Below are positions 17,165-26,065 of a DNA stretch of 64,000 nt, in pieces. Source of the DNA: Microthrix sp041394405 (lineage in GTDB: Bacteria > Actinomycetota > Acidimicrobiia > Acidimicrobiales > Microtrichaceae). A program made the translations under genes and the position numbers. The stretch is from the NCBI GenBank assembly GCA_041394405.1, contig JAWKIF010000007.1, positions 372,001 through 436,000 of the forward strand, given 5' to 3'. Each line of letters starts with the position of its first letter. Position 1 is the stretch's first letter. The notes beneath the pieces are model-generated. The model worked only from the letters and a program-made list of their open reading frames with translations. It was not told the DNA's origin and did no database searches.

Positions 17165-17824
17165 GTGACGCTGCACGATCGCCCACGCGACGACCCTGGC
17201 CACGAGCTCGCCGAACTTCGGGCCATGGTGGCCGACGGCCGAGCCGAGCTGGCGGTCAGCAGGCTGCGGCGGCTGTTACAGGACGAGCCGCACCAGGGCG
17301 AGGCCCAGGCGCTCCTGGGCGCCACGTTGCTCAGCCTCCACCAGCCCGAGGAGGCGCTTCGGGCCGCCGACGCCGCTATCGCACACCAATCCGATCACGC
17401 TGAGGGCCACCACCTGCGGGCCCGCGTGCTGCTGCAGCTGGGCCAGCCTGCGCCGGCGCTGGCCTCGGCCCGAGCGGCCACCGCCCGCGAGCCGCTGGTG
17501 CCCAGCTATCAGAAGGCCCTGGTGCGCGCCGCGCTGGCGGCCGGGTCGCTGGAGGACGCCGCAGCCGGGGCCGCAGCGCTCAGCCGCCTGGAGCCCGGGG
17601 AGGCCGACGGCCGGCTGGCCGAGGCCGAGGTGTCGCGTCGGCAGGGGCACCTCGATCGGGCGGGACAACTGGCCGACTCGCTGTGCTCCAGCCATCCCGA
17701 CCACCCGGGGGTGCGCCGGTTGGTCCACGCCGTCGAGGCCGACCGCGCCGCAGCTCCGCCCGCTCACCAACCGGACCGAAGGCGCCCACCAGGCCGCTGG
17801 TGGGACCGATTGCGCCGCCGCTGA
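17165..17824 (+). CDS. Tetratricopeptide-repeat protein
   Basis: A 219-residue soluble protein built of TPR-like helical pairs between about residues 18 and 185 (ALLGATLLSLHQPEEALRAAD, LRARVLLQLGQPAPALASARAA, ALVRAALAAGSLEDAAAGAAAL). No enzyme domain and no signal peptide are seen. The GTG at 17165 has a TAGCCT box 6 bases upstream. It is divergent from the isomerase/rnhB pair with 49 bases between starts. It probably mediates protein contacts; partners are unknown. Confidence 0.8.
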   Translation: MTLHDRPRDDPGHELAELRAMVADGRAELAVSRLRRLLQDEPHQGEAQALLGATLLSLHQPEEALRAADAAIAHQSDHAEGHHLRARVLLQLGQPAPALASARAATAREPLVPSYQKALVRAALAAGSLEDAAAGAAALSRLEPGEADGRLAEAEVSRRQGHLDRAGQLADSLCSSHPDHPGVRRLVHAVEADRAAAPPAHQPDRRRPPGRWWDRLRRR

Positions 17825-17878
17825 GCAGCGCAGCGCCCGGCCCCGGGGGCGACAAACCAGTGGGCTGGCAACCATGGG

Positions 17879-20026
17879 TTACTCGGGCGCGTCCGAACGG
17901 CGGCGGGTAGGAACGCCCACGTTCATGGTGACGCCGCCCGAGGCGGCCGTGCCGGGCCCATCCTCGTCCGATGCCGGGACCGCGTCGCCCGCCTTGCCCT
18001 CCCCGTCGGTCGGCGTTGCCGGTTGAGCCCGCGACGCCAGCACCGCCTCGGCGCCCGGCGGAATGGCCAGGAGGGCCTCGCCCGCAACGTCGGTTGCCGC
18101 AAAGGCCGGGTCGAGCGCAGATGCCCGAAGCGGACGATCCTCGGGCCAGGCGGCAGACCCGACGTCATCGGCGTTGGCGCCGTCAGGAGCCAGCTCCCAC
18201 AACAGCGCCGGGCGGGGCCCGTGCCAGCGCAGGGCCACCGAAACGCTGCCGCCGGACACGGGCAGGCCGGAGAACTGGGCGGCGCGGCCCCACCACTGCG
18301 GCGGATAGGCGGCAAGTACGTCGACCGCACCGCCAGTCACGGGCACGGCCAGGTCGAGGGCGGCCGCCAACAACCCCGACATCGTGGCCACCGAGGCGCC
18401 GTCGACACCCACACCGAGGGGCCGGGTGGGGTGCACGACGTCGGGCCAGCACTCCAGGCGCGCCAGCAGGGCGGCCACCGCGGCGACGGTGACCGCCCCC
18501 GTCGGGTTGCCGGCTTCGACGTCGCGACGGGCCGCCACCAACGTGGCGGGCAGGTCCAGGTCGGCGCCGGGCGCCCGGCGAACCCATCGAACCTGCGGCT
18601 CGGCGGGTCGCTCCTCCCCAGGTTCACCGGCGACGGGATGGGGCGCATCACCGGCGTGGCCCGACCCCAGGGCCTCCAGCACCGAGCGGGCCGTGGCGGC
18701 CACACCGGGCTGAGCCCACCCCTCGGCCAGCACCGCTGCCGCGCCGGCCAACCGCGCCAGCTGCGGACGCAGATCGAGTGGCCACCACCGAGGGCCGTGG
18801 CGGCGCAGGTTGCGATCGGTGACGTGCAGTGCCCGGGCCAGGTGCACCAGCAGCAGCTCGGGAGATTCGGCCGCCTCGTCGGCGCCACGGCCAAGCCCGA
18901 CACCAACCCCGGCCTCCAACACGGCCAGCAGCCCCGGCGGGTTGTCGTCGGCCGACTCGGCAACCGCGGCCACCACGTCGATGACGGCCTCGGCGTGCCC
19001 GGAGCGGGCCAGTGCCGAACACGCCGCTGCGCACGACTCCGGCGTCGCCCCGGCAAACCAGGCGCCGGATGCGGCGGCCAACAGCTGCGCCCGTGCGGCG
19101 CGGGCCATCTCGCCGATCGTCGTGTCGGGCAGATCCAGGGAGGCGCCGGCATCCAGGTGCAGGTTCCACCCGGCCACCATCGCCTCGGCGGGGGGCACCA
19201 CCGGGAAGCCTCCGAGCGCCGCCCCGCCGGACCGACCTCCCGGGGGCGCCAACGGCAGCGCCACGGTCAGGCTGCTGCGATGCGCCATGGGCCACACCAT
19301 GGCCGCACCGGCCGTGCCGTCGGCCGACTCGCAGCCAACCCGACCTTCTGGGGACGACTGCTCGGGGGACTGAGCGAGCGCGGTCGCCAACTCGTCCGCC
19401 CGTTCGGCCACCAGCACGGACCGTGGCGGGCGCTCGGCAAGCAGCGCGGCAGAGCCGTCGACGGACAGCACCAACCCCTCGACCGAAACCCGACCGATCC
19501 GTCCGGCGCCGGTCAGCGTCCAGGGAACCGCCAGCAGGGCCAGCCCCACCGGATCCGGTCCGTCCACCTCCACCTGCAGCGTGACCCAGGCCTCGCCCGG
19601 CGACCCGGACCGGGGCACGGCACCGTGGCGCAGCACCAACTCGCCCGAGCCAACCGCCACCCGGGTCTCGGACACCGGCAGGCCGTGTGCACGCTGCTGT
19701 CGAACGCCCGCCTCCGACGCTGCTCGCCGCCAGGTGCCGTCGTGGTTGAACCACCACTCCAGCAACCAGGTGGCGCCGGGCATCGCCAGCGCTCCTCGCC
19801 GATCCAGCGCCGCAGCCCCGCAGCGCTCCACCGTGGAGACCAACGACCATCCCACCTCCAGACGGTTGCGGTTGGCCAGGGGCGTGGGCAGATACAGCGA
19901 GCTCTCAGGGTCGTGTTGGCGGTGCCACCATCCGGGCGCGACGGCGCCCTGGGGATCGCCCACGCCGCCCGGTCCGCGACTGCGCCCGGGCGCGTTCGGG
20001 CGGCGCCGCCGCGCCCGCGCGCTCAC
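17879..20026 (-). CDS. Large conserved protein of unknown function downstream of gpsA
   Basis: A 715-residue protein whose GTG start (20026) overlaps the gpsA stop in a GTGA junction, so it is co-translated with gpsA. It has no signal peptide. The first 300 residues look beta-rich (LYLPTPLANRNRLEVGWSLV, WLLEWWFNHDGTWRR), the middle about 320-560 alpha-helical with repeated Ala-rich helices, and the C-terminal part contains GGSVSVALRWHGPRPALLWEL. That order recalls carbohydrate-active proteins with a beta-sandwich followed by a helical toroid, but no catalytic motif is recognised and the analogy is weak. The tail is polar and low in complexity. Function unknown; linkage to gpsA hints at lipid or polysaccharide metabolism. 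Confidence 0.65.
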   Translation of the reverse strand: MSARARRRRPNAPGRSRGPGGVGDPQGAVAPGWWHRQHDPESSLYLPTPLANRNRLEVGWSLVSTVERCGAAALDRRGALAMPGATWLLEWWFNHDGTWRRAASEAGVRQQRAHGLPVSETRVAVGSGELVLRHGAVPRSGSPGEAWVTLQVEVDGPDPVGLALLAVPWTLTGAGRIGRVSVEGLVLSVDGSAALLAERPPRSVLVAERADELATALAQSPEQSSPEGRVGCESADGTAGAAMVWPMAHRSSLTVALPLAPPGGRSGGAALGGFPVVPPAEAMVAGWNLHLDAGASLDLPDTTIGEMARAARAQLLAAASGAWFAGATPESCAAACSALARSGHAEAVIDVVAAVAESADDNPPGLLAVLEAGVGVGLGRGADEAAESPELLLVHLARALHVTDRNLRRHGPRWWPLDLRPQLARLAGAAAVLAEGWAQPGVAATARSVLEALGSGHAGDAPHPVAGEPGEERPAEPQVRWVRRAPGADLDLPATLVAARRDVEAGNPTGAVTVAAVAALLARLECWPDVVHPTRPLGVGVDGASVATMSGLLAAALDLAVPVTGGAVDVLAAYPPQWWGRAAQFSGLPVSGGSVSVALRWHGPRPALLWELAPDGANADDVGSAAWPEDRPLRASALDPAFAATDVAGEALLAIPPGAEAVLASRAQPATPTDGEGKAGDAVPASDEDGPGTAASGGVTMNVGVPTRRRSDAPE

Positions 20027-21030
20027 TCGTAGCCCAGCAGTTCGACGCCGGTGTCGCGACCCAGCAAGCCGCTGTAGGCGTCCGCAGCCGAGCGTCCTTC
20101 GTGACACACGGCCTGCACCTGAGAGGTGATGGGAACGTCCACCTCGTACTCCAGCGCCAACTCCATGACCGCAGTGGAGGTCTTGACCCCCTCGGCCACC
20201 ATGTTCATCTCGTTCACGATGTCCTCGATGGTGCGCCCCTTTCCCAACTGCTCGCCCACGTGCCGGTTGCGGCTCTGGGGGGAGATGCACGTGGCGATGA
20301 GGTCGCCCATTCCCGCCAGCCCGGCGAAGGTCACCTGCTGGCCGCCCATGGCCACGCCCAGCCGGGTGAGCTCCGCAAGCCCCCGGGTGATGACGGCTGC
20401 CCGGGTGTTGTCGCCGGTGCCCAGGCCATCGGCCATGCCCGAGGCGATGGCGATGACGTTCTTGAGGGCCCCGCCCAGCTCGCATCCAATCACGTCGGGG
20501 TTGGAGTACACGCGAAACCGGTCGGTGGCGAACACGGCCTGGAGGGTCTCGGCCACCACCGGGTCCGGCGTGGCGATCACCGTGGCGGCAGCGTCGCCCA
20601 CCAGGATCTCCTTGGCCAGGTTGGGGCCGGTCAACACCGCGGCGGGGTGCCCGGGCAGCACCTCGTGGATCAGCTGGCTCATCCGCTTGCGGGTGCCCTG
20701 CTCCAGCCCCTTGGTGAGGCTCACCACCGGCACCCACGGCCTCAGGAACTCACCGACCTTGCCCAGGGTCTCCCGAAACGCCTGGCTGGGAACGCCCATC
20801 ACCAATACGTCTGCGCAGCGCACGGCCTCCTCCAGGTCGGCGGTGGCCCGCATGTCGGGGTGCAGGTCGTAGCCGTCCAGGTAGCGACGGTTCGCATTGG
20901 CGTTGTTGATGTCGTCCACGGTCTCGGCGTGGCGGGCCCACACCAGGGTCTGGGCGTTGTGGGCGGCGAGGTGCCCCACGGTGGTGCCCCATGAGCCGCC
21001 ACCGATCACCGATACCGAGACTGGCAACAT
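20023..21030 (-). CDS. gpsA: NAD(P)-dependent glycerol-3-phosphate dehydrogenase
   Basis: A 335-residue GpsA, which makes sn-glycerol-3-phosphate from dihydroxyacetone phosphate for phospholipid synthesis. The Rossmann motif VSVIGGGSWGTTVGHL lies at residues 6-21. The catalytic Lys lies in GCELGGALKNVIAIASGMADGLGTGDNTRAA, and GLAGMGDLIATCISPQSRNRHVG is the substrate region. Length and motifs are standard. It is coupled with the unknown protein downstream and divergent from cofC, an arrangement that matches gpsA-fbiD in mycobacteria. Confidence 0.97.
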   Translation of the reverse strand: MLPVSVSVIGGGSWGTTVGHLAAHNAQTLVWARHAETVDDINNANANRRYLDGYDLHPDMRATADLEEAVRCADVLVMGVPSQAFRETLGKVGEFLRPWVPVVSLTKGLEQGTRKRMSQLIHEVLPGHPAAVLTGPNLAKEILVGDAAATVIATPDPVVAETLQAVFATDRFRVYSNPDVIGCELGGALKNVIAIASGMADGLGTGDNTRAAVITRGLAELTRLGVAMGGQQVTFAGLAGMGDLIATCISPQSRNRHVGEQLGKGRTIEDIVNEMNMVAEGVKTSTAVMELALEYEVDVPITSQVQAVCHEGRSAADAYSGLLGRDTGVELLGYE

Positions 21031-21150
21031 GTTCGATCTGCTTTCTTCGGAGCCGAGTTTGGTGGCCGAACCTATCCCAGCTGGTCGCCACCTGTCGGTG
21101 CCACCAGCGAGCGGTGGCCGCCGCCGTTGCCACCGCTACCATCGACCGCA

Positions 21151-21804
21151 ATGGCGAGCACGCGCACTACCTCGACGAGTCACTCGGTCGTCGCGGTGGT
21201 GCCGGTGAAGTCCTTCGCCGCCGCCAAGGCCCGCTTGTCGCCCGTGTTGGATCCCGCCCAGCGACAGGCGCTGGCCGCTGCGATGGCCGCACGGGTGATC
21301 GAGGCCGCCGGCCCGGCGCTCGCGTGGGTGGTCTGCGACGACCCCACCGTGGCCGACTTCGCTCGATCCCACGGGGCGGAGGTGTGTTGGACCCCGGGGC
21401 TTGGCCTCAACGGCGCCGTGGCCGAGGCGCTGGATCGGCTGAGCCACGAGGGCGTGGATGTCGCCGTGGTGACCCACGCCGATGTGCCCTTCGCTCACGA
21501 CCTCGCCGCGCTGGCCGTCCCCGACACGGTCGTCTTGGTGCCGGACCGTCACGGCAAGGGCACCAACGTCATGGCCGTGCCCACCGGCGCCGGCTTCCAG
21601 CCCGCCTATGGGCCCAGCTCGTTTCATCGCCACCGTGCCGAGGCGGAGCGCCTGGCACTTCCGGTGCAAGTGCTCCACGACACCGCCCTCGCCTGGGACG
21701 TGGACGTGCCCGACGACCTGTGGCCGCCGCGTTCGGTGGGCAGCTGGCCCACCGAACTCCCGCGACCGCAGCGGCACCCCGTTGCGCTCCTCCCCGAGGG
21801 CTGA
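21151..21804 (+). CDS. cofC: 2-phospho-L-lactate/phosphoenolpyruvate guanylyltransferase of F420 synthesis
   Basis: A 217-residue nucleotidyltransferase that activates the phospho-acid precursor of coenzyme F420 (FbiD in mycobacteria). Motifs include AVVPVKSFAAAKARLSPVLDPAQR near the N-terminus, THADVPF (metal-binding Asp) and VPDRHGKGTNVMAVP. ATG 21151 is chosen because a TACCAT box sits 8 bases upstream; an earlier in-frame ATG would add 8 residues. It is divergent from gpsA and followed after 1 base by a LmbE-type deacetylase. An F420-type PPOX protein at 51.7 kb is a likely user of the cofactor. Confidence 0.9.
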   Translation: MASTRTTSTSHSVVAVVPVKSFAAAKARLSPVLDPAQRQALAAAMAARVIEAAGPALAWVVCDDPTVADFARSHGAEVCWTPGLGLNGAVAEALDRLSHEGVDVAVVTHADVPFAHDLAALAVPDTVVLVPDRHGKGTNVMAVPTGAGFQPAYGPSSFHRHRAEAERLALPVQVLHDTALAWDVDVPDDLWPPRSVGSWPTELPRPQRHPVALLPEG

Positions 21805-21805
21805 C

Positions 21806-22564
21806 GTGAACACTGCAACGGCCGCCGGCCTTCCCCGCCCCCACGTGGCCCTGGCCATCGCCGCCCATCCCGACGACGTGGAGTTTGGCTGCGGGGCCAC
21901 CCTGGCCCGCTGGGCCGCCGGGGGGACGCGCATCCACCACCTCATCTGCACCGATGGATCGAAGGGCACCTGGGACACCAACGCCGACCTGGCCGCGCTG
22001 GTGGCGCGCCGCCAGGAGGAACAACGCGACGCGTCCCGGGCGTTGGGCGGCAGCGGCGAGGTGACGTTCTTGGGGCGGGTCGACGGCGAGTTGGCCAACG
22101 ACGAGCCCACGCGACGCGAGGTGGTGCGGGCCATCCGCAGCGTCCAGCCCGACGTGGTGCTGGGTCACGATCCCTGGAAGCGCTACCGGCTGCACCCGGA
22201 CCACCGCGCCGCCGGCTGGCTGACCATCGACGCCATCGTCGCCGCCCGTGACCCCCACTTCCTGCCCGAGGTGGGCCTGACCCATCACCGCCCCAACGCC
22301 CTGTTGCTGTTCGAGGCCGACGTTGAGGATCACCTGGAACCGGCCGAGGAGGCCCACCTTCAGGCCCGCATTCGCGCACTGGAGGCCCATCGGTCTCAGT
22401 TCGAAACCACCCACTACCACCGTGTGGGCGGCACCGGCAGCGGGCTGGACGAGGCGGCGCTGCACGCCGAGTTCGTGGCCCGGGAGCGCCGGTTGCTGGC
22501 CGATGCCGCCCGACCCTTTGACGCCGAACTGGGCGAGGCGTTCAAGCTGATGGACGACCTGTAG
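21806..22564 (+). CDS. LmbE/PIG-L family deacetylase
   Basis: A 252-residue zinc-dependent N-acetylglucosaminide deacetylase-type protein. The zinc motif AAHPDDVEFGCG is near residue 20, LGHDPWKRYRLHPDHRAAG carries the distal His, and ICTDGSKG the conserved loop. Relatives include MshB and Mca of mycothiol metabolism and PIG-L enzymes; which one cannot be said. The GTG at 21806 lies one base after the cofC stop, so the pair is an operon. Confidence 0.88.
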   Translation: MNTATAAGLPRPHVALAIAAHPDDVEFGCGATLARWAAGGTRIHHLICTDGSKGTWDTNADLAALVARRQEEQRDASRALGGSGEVTFLGRVDGELANDEPTRREVVRAIRSVQPDVVLGHDPWKRYRLHPDHRAAGWLTIDAIVAARDPHFLPEVGLTHHRPNALLLFEADVEDHLEPAEEAHLQARIRALEAHRSQFETTHYHRVGGTGSGLDEAALHAEFVARERRLLADAARPFDAELGEAFKLMDDL

Positions 22565-22576
22565 CGCCCGTCGGGC

Positions 22577-23455
22577 CTACCCCTGGGTGGTGGGGGACTC
22601 CGGGCTTCCGGGGATCGTTGGCGGGGGAATGCCGTTGTCGGCCTGATCCCCGTCGGGGGCCTGCTCGAGGCCGTCCTCGTTCAGCGTGTTCGTGCTCTCC
22701 GCCGGCAGCGGCTCCACGCCCACCACGGTGGTGGACGTGTCCCCGAAGTCGTCGGGGCTGACCCGGGCCAAGATGGCCTCCTCGGCGTTGGCCAGCAGAT
22801 TGCGGGGCGGGCGTTCCGGGCCGGCGTAGTGCAGTCCCACCACCGAGGAACCGACCTGGAAGAGGGTCCGAACGTCGTAGTTGGAGCGGTCCTCGGGCTG
22901 GAGCACCCGGCTGACGTAGTCGGTGATCGGCTGGGGCTCGTCCGGTTCGGTCACCTCGATCTTCTGCTTCGAGCCATCGAAGAGCGGCTGGAAGTAGCTG
23001 GGGCAGCTCAGCATCACCTCGGTGACGTCGCTGACGTAGTTGGCTGCGAACTGGGGCCGATCGAAGGAGGCCACCTCGGAGATCAGCAACGCCTTGCTCT
23101 CCGGCTGGGAGAACGTCACCGTGTCGACGGGCGACGACCGGATGCCGGTGGTCTCCACCTGCTCCCCACACCAGTCCCCTCCGACCATGCCGGGAAACGG
23201 TTCGATGGTCTCCCAGTCGGCGGGCACCTCGCCCTTCTGCAGCAGCAACATGGTGGGCTCGATGCCGCCCAGGCTGAGTTGGTCGAGCACGACCGCACCC
23301 TCGGTGGGGTCGGGCAGCTGGCTGACCGCCTGCCCCATCGCCTGCCCTATACCCAGGCCCACCAACGCCACGATGCCGGCGACCATGGCCAGGCGCACGG
23401 TGGAACCACCCAGGCGACGCAGGATGGGGTGCTGAGGGGCTGATCCGTCCGCCAC
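22577..23455 (-). CDS. Membrane-anchored extracytoplasmic protein of unknown function
   Basis: A 292-residue protein with a short N-terminal cytoplasmic part, one helix at about residues 22-43 (LAMVAGIVALVGLGIGQAMG) and an outer domain of about 230 residues with two Cys (GGDWCGEQV, LSCPSYFQ) that may form a disulfide. The C-terminal 45 residues are Pro/Asp/Glu-rich. It resembles no enzyme I know; the general look is that of actinobacterial outer-facing sensor or binding domains. The GTG at 23455 begins 12 bases after the HIT gene, on the same strand. Confidence 0.6.
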   Translation of the reverse strand: MADGSAPQHPILRRLGGSTVRLAMVAGIVALVGLGIGQAMGQAVSQLPDPTEGAVVLDQLSLGGIEPTMLLLQKGEVPADWETIEPFPGMVGGDWCGEQVETTGIRSSPVDTVTFSQPESKALLISEVASFDRPQFAANYVSDVTEVMLSCPSYFQPLFDGSKQKIEVTEPDEPQPITDYVSRVLQPEDRSNYDVRTLFQVGSSVVGLHYAGPERPPRNLLANAEEAILARVSPDDFGDTSTTVVGVEPLPAESTNTLNEDGLEQAPDGDQADNGIPPPTIPGSPESPTTQG

Positions 23456-23466
23456 GGCCGGAGATG

Positions 23467-23978
23467 CTACTCCTCGGAGACGGAGGACCCGGGGAGGGGG
23501 TCGCCCAGCTGTGCGGCCTGCCAGCCTTCGGCGAGCCGCGCCGCCACCTGGGCTGCATGGGCCTCGTTGTCGTAGCTGGTTCTGGGCCAGAAGAAGCCCC
23601 GAAGCCCATCCTTGGGGCGTCGCGGCACCACGTGGGCGTGGAGGTGGGGAACCGACTGGCTCACGCGGTTGTTCAGGCCACGAAGGTGCCGGATGCCTCC
23701 ATCGCCGACTCAACGATCGCAGCCGCCCGCTGCACGCGCGCGAAGTAGGGCCCGACCAGCTCCGGAGGAAGGTCGGTCAACGTCTCGACATGCACCCGAG
23801 GCACCACCAGCGTGTGACCCACAAACAGGGGCCTCCGATCGAGAAACGCCACCGCCACCTCGTCGGAGAACACCCGGTGGGCCGGGGACGCCCCCGACAC
23901 GATCGCGTCGAACACGCACGGGCTGCTCGGCGCGCCGCCGCGCCCTCGGGCCACGTTGTCACCGTCCATCGGCATCAT
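23467..23978 (-). pseudogene. HIT-family hydrolase gene interrupted by a one-base frameshift
   Basis: The first part (from about ATG 23978) encodes a normal HIT N-terminal half: CVFDAIVSGASPAHRVFSDEVAVAFLDRRPLFVGHTLVVPRVH and on to EASGTFVA, where a TGA follows at 23675-23673. One base back the reading continues as LNNRVSQSVPHLHAHVVPRR with the His triad HLHAH and the DGLRGFFWPR end seen in this subfamily, stopping at 23467. Joining the halves gives an uninterrupted HIT protein, so a single base is missing (or is recovered by a -1 slip) at about 23672-23676. No slippery heptamer is seen. Either the gene is recently broken or the assembly has an error. HIT proteins are nucleotide phosphohydrolases or transferases. 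Confidence 0.85.
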
Positions 23979-24067
23979 GTTGGCACGGGTCGGATCCGCC
24001 CACTCCCGGATCTTCGTCGCATCTGCAGGCCGCACGCGCTGCAACCCACACGTCCCGGGAGTGAACC

Positions 24068-24928
24068 ATGCCTTCACCACGACCGTCAGTCCCCTCCGCG
24101 GTGCCCCTCAACCCCGGCACCGCCGCCGCCCTACCGCTGGGAAGCCGATCGCATTCCAGCTGGGCCACCGCCTTGGTGGGGCTGGGCGAAACCGGCCCGG
24201 CGCTGGTGGAGGTGACCACCGCCGGGGTGGTGCGGTGGTGGGCGCCCCAACACGACGAGGCACCCGACCCGCTCGACCTGGTCTGGGCCAGGCTCGCCAC
24301 ACGCGACGTCGAGGTTGCCGGGCTGCTGCTGGGCCCGCTGGCTGCGCGAAGTCCAGGCGCCTGGCCCGGGGACCCCTCCTGCGCGTCGCCGGTGACCGCA
24401 GCCGTGGTGGCCTCCAAGGCAGGGGGCTACACGCTGACCATTGGGGGGTGGCCCGACGACATCGCCCACGCGTCCGGCCGGGGCTCGGTCATCGACGCAC
24501 TGCTGTTGTACCTGAGGCTGCCGACCGCGCCCGAGCAGCGCCCTCCCGCCATGTTGGTGTGCGCCATGTGGCTCGATCGGCTCCTCGCCGTCGCAGCCGC
24601 CGAGCCGGGCGGCATCACCGACTGGGCGGCCGCATCGGTCCACCACCCACTGGCCCACGGCCCGACGGGTGCGGCCCAGCTGATCGCCGCGGCCCGCAGC
24701 CTCACCGAGGCAGGCTGGCGGCCCATGCGGCTGGCGGTTGCCGACCGCAGCGCCAAGCTGGCGGGCCTCACGCCCCGCGGCGCACGGTGGATGGATGAGG
24801 GGGCGTTCGCCCGATGGCTGCTGGACCGCTACCCCAGTCCGGACGAGTCCATCGAGGCGCTGTCCATGGTGCTCCCGCGCCGGCTGGCGGACACGGTGGC
24901 CGACACGGTGACGGCCACGCTGGCGTAG
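24068..24928 (+). CDS. Conserved hypothetical protein
   Basis: A 286-residue cytoplasmic protein with no recognised domain. It has no signal peptide or membrane helix. The middle contains GGYTLTIGGWPDDIAHASGRGSVIDALLLYLRL and PAMLVCAMWLDRLLAVAAAEPGG, suggestive of an alpha/beta fold, and WRPMRLAVADRSAKLAGLTPRGARWMDEGAFARW near the C-terminus. The codon pattern matches its neighbours, so I judge it real. It is divergent from the HIT gene and convergent with the secreted HExxH protein. Confidence 0.65.
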   Translation: MPSPRPSVPSAVPLNPGTAAALPLGSRSHSSWATALVGLGETGPALVEVTTAGVVRWWAPQHDEAPDPLDLVWARLATRDVEVAGLLLGPLAARSPGAWPGDPSCASPVTAAVVASKAGGYTLTIGGWPDDIAHASGRGSVIDALLLYLRLPTAPEQRPPAMLVCAMWLDRLLAVAAAEPGGITDWAAASVHHPLAHGPTGAAQLIAAARSLTEAGWRPMRLAVADRSAKLAGLTPRGARWMDEGAFARWLLDRYPSPDESIEALSMVLPRRLADTVADTVTATLA

Positions 24929-24969
24929 CGGTGTCGGTCGGACTCGGCATGCGGCTCGCGCTGCGCCGA

Positions 24970-25899
24970 TCAGGCGACGCCCAACAGCTCCCGCAGAACG
25001 GCCTGATCCGCCGGTGAGGGTGGCGGACCCAGCCGGGAGTTCCACTCGCCGCCTCCCCCAAGGGTGAAGGAGAACGACTCCGCCAGATCGCCCGAGCCGA
25101 CCGCGTAGTCGGACACGCCGCTGTGGGCCCACCACGCCACCCCGCTGCGTCCCCGCTGGGCCAGCCATCGTTGCCGGCCCTCGTCGCTCAGCCGGTCCAC
25201 GTCAAATGCGTGCCCCACCTCGTGCAACAGGGTGTGGGCGATCTGCCCGTCGCTCAGATCGTCCCGGATGTAGATCTCGATGACTCGCTCGTTCGGGAAC
25301 GTGCTGCCCCGGTACCCGGGGTCGGTGCCCTGGAAACGAATGGTCCAGCCGGGAACGAGCGCTCGCACGTCAACACCGAGGGAGGACAGCACCGCCTCCC
25401 CCCGCTGCTCGTTGGTGCGGGCGGGTTCCGACGTGCCCGGCGCCGCAATCACCGCTGGGGCGGGCGCACCGGCGACGTCGGCTGCACCGGCCGCCTCGGG
25501 CGCTGAGGCGGGAGGTGAGGGGTCGCCGGCGTCGGGTTCGCCGGCGGACGGCTGAACCTCGGCGTCGGCGGCCGGGGCGGGAGCGGTGGCGGCCGGCGGA
25601 CCCGGGGGTGGTGGGACGGTTGTCGGTGGCGGCGCCGTCGTTGGTGGTGCCGTGGTGGTGGTTGGCTCGGCCGGGACGGATGGGGCCGGGGAGCCCGACC
25701 CGCCCGAGCCCCTTCGGGCGCTGGTCCCGCGCACCTGACCCGGCACCACGGGGACCGCATTCACCTGGGGTTCTGCCGCCCGGGCATCCACCTGCGAACC
25801 GACGCCGAGCACGCAGACCACGACCGTGCCCACGACCGCCACCAGCGTGAGCGCCGGAGAACGGCGGCTCGCCGTGCGCCGTGTCGGCGTCAGCCACAT
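24970..25899 (-). CDS. Secreted or anchored HExxH metallopeptidase-like protein
   Basis: A 309-residue protein with an N-terminal export helix at about residues 15-36, a Thr/Pro-rich linker (about 60-125) and a C-terminal domain with the zinc motif LLHEVGHAFDVD (about residue 230) and a possible third ligand further on (DLAESFSFTLGG, Glu). The layout resembles small secreted actinobacterial zinc proteases. The length of the conserved domain is about 150 residues. Substrate unknown. It is convergent with the hypothetical gene to the left. Confidence 0.75.
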   Translation of the reverse strand: MWLTPTRRTASRRSPALTLVAVVGTVVVCVLGVGSQVDARAAEPQVNAVPVVPGQVRGTSARRGSGGSGSPAPSVPAEPTTTTAPPTTAPPPTTVPPPPGPPAATAPAPAADAEVQPSAGEPDAGDPSPPASAPEAAGAADVAGAPAPAVIAAPGTSEPARTNEQRGEAVLSSLGVDVRALVPGWTIRFQGTDPGYRGSTFPNERVIEIYIRDDLSDGQIAHTLLHEVGHAFDVDRLSDEGRQRWLAQRGRSGVAWWAHSGVSDYAVGSGDLAESFSFTLGGGGEWNSRLGPPPSPADQAVLRELLGVA

Positions 25900-26065
25900 G
25901 TGAGTCCTCCAAACACGGTGCCGTTGGTCACCCTGCCAGGCGACCTAGTCATGGAAGCCCACGCTGCGTGGTGGTGTCAATGATCCACACGAACCAGCGC
26001 TGGGCCCTTCCGCACCCGTGCCGGACCCAGCGGCACCCGGCGTGCGCAGCGGCTACACAGTGGCC

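Noticed and set aside
17879..20737. Extension of the unknown protein into gpsA (952 codons)
   Set aside because: The first 237 codons lie within gpsA in another frame; the coupled GTG at 20026 is the natural start.
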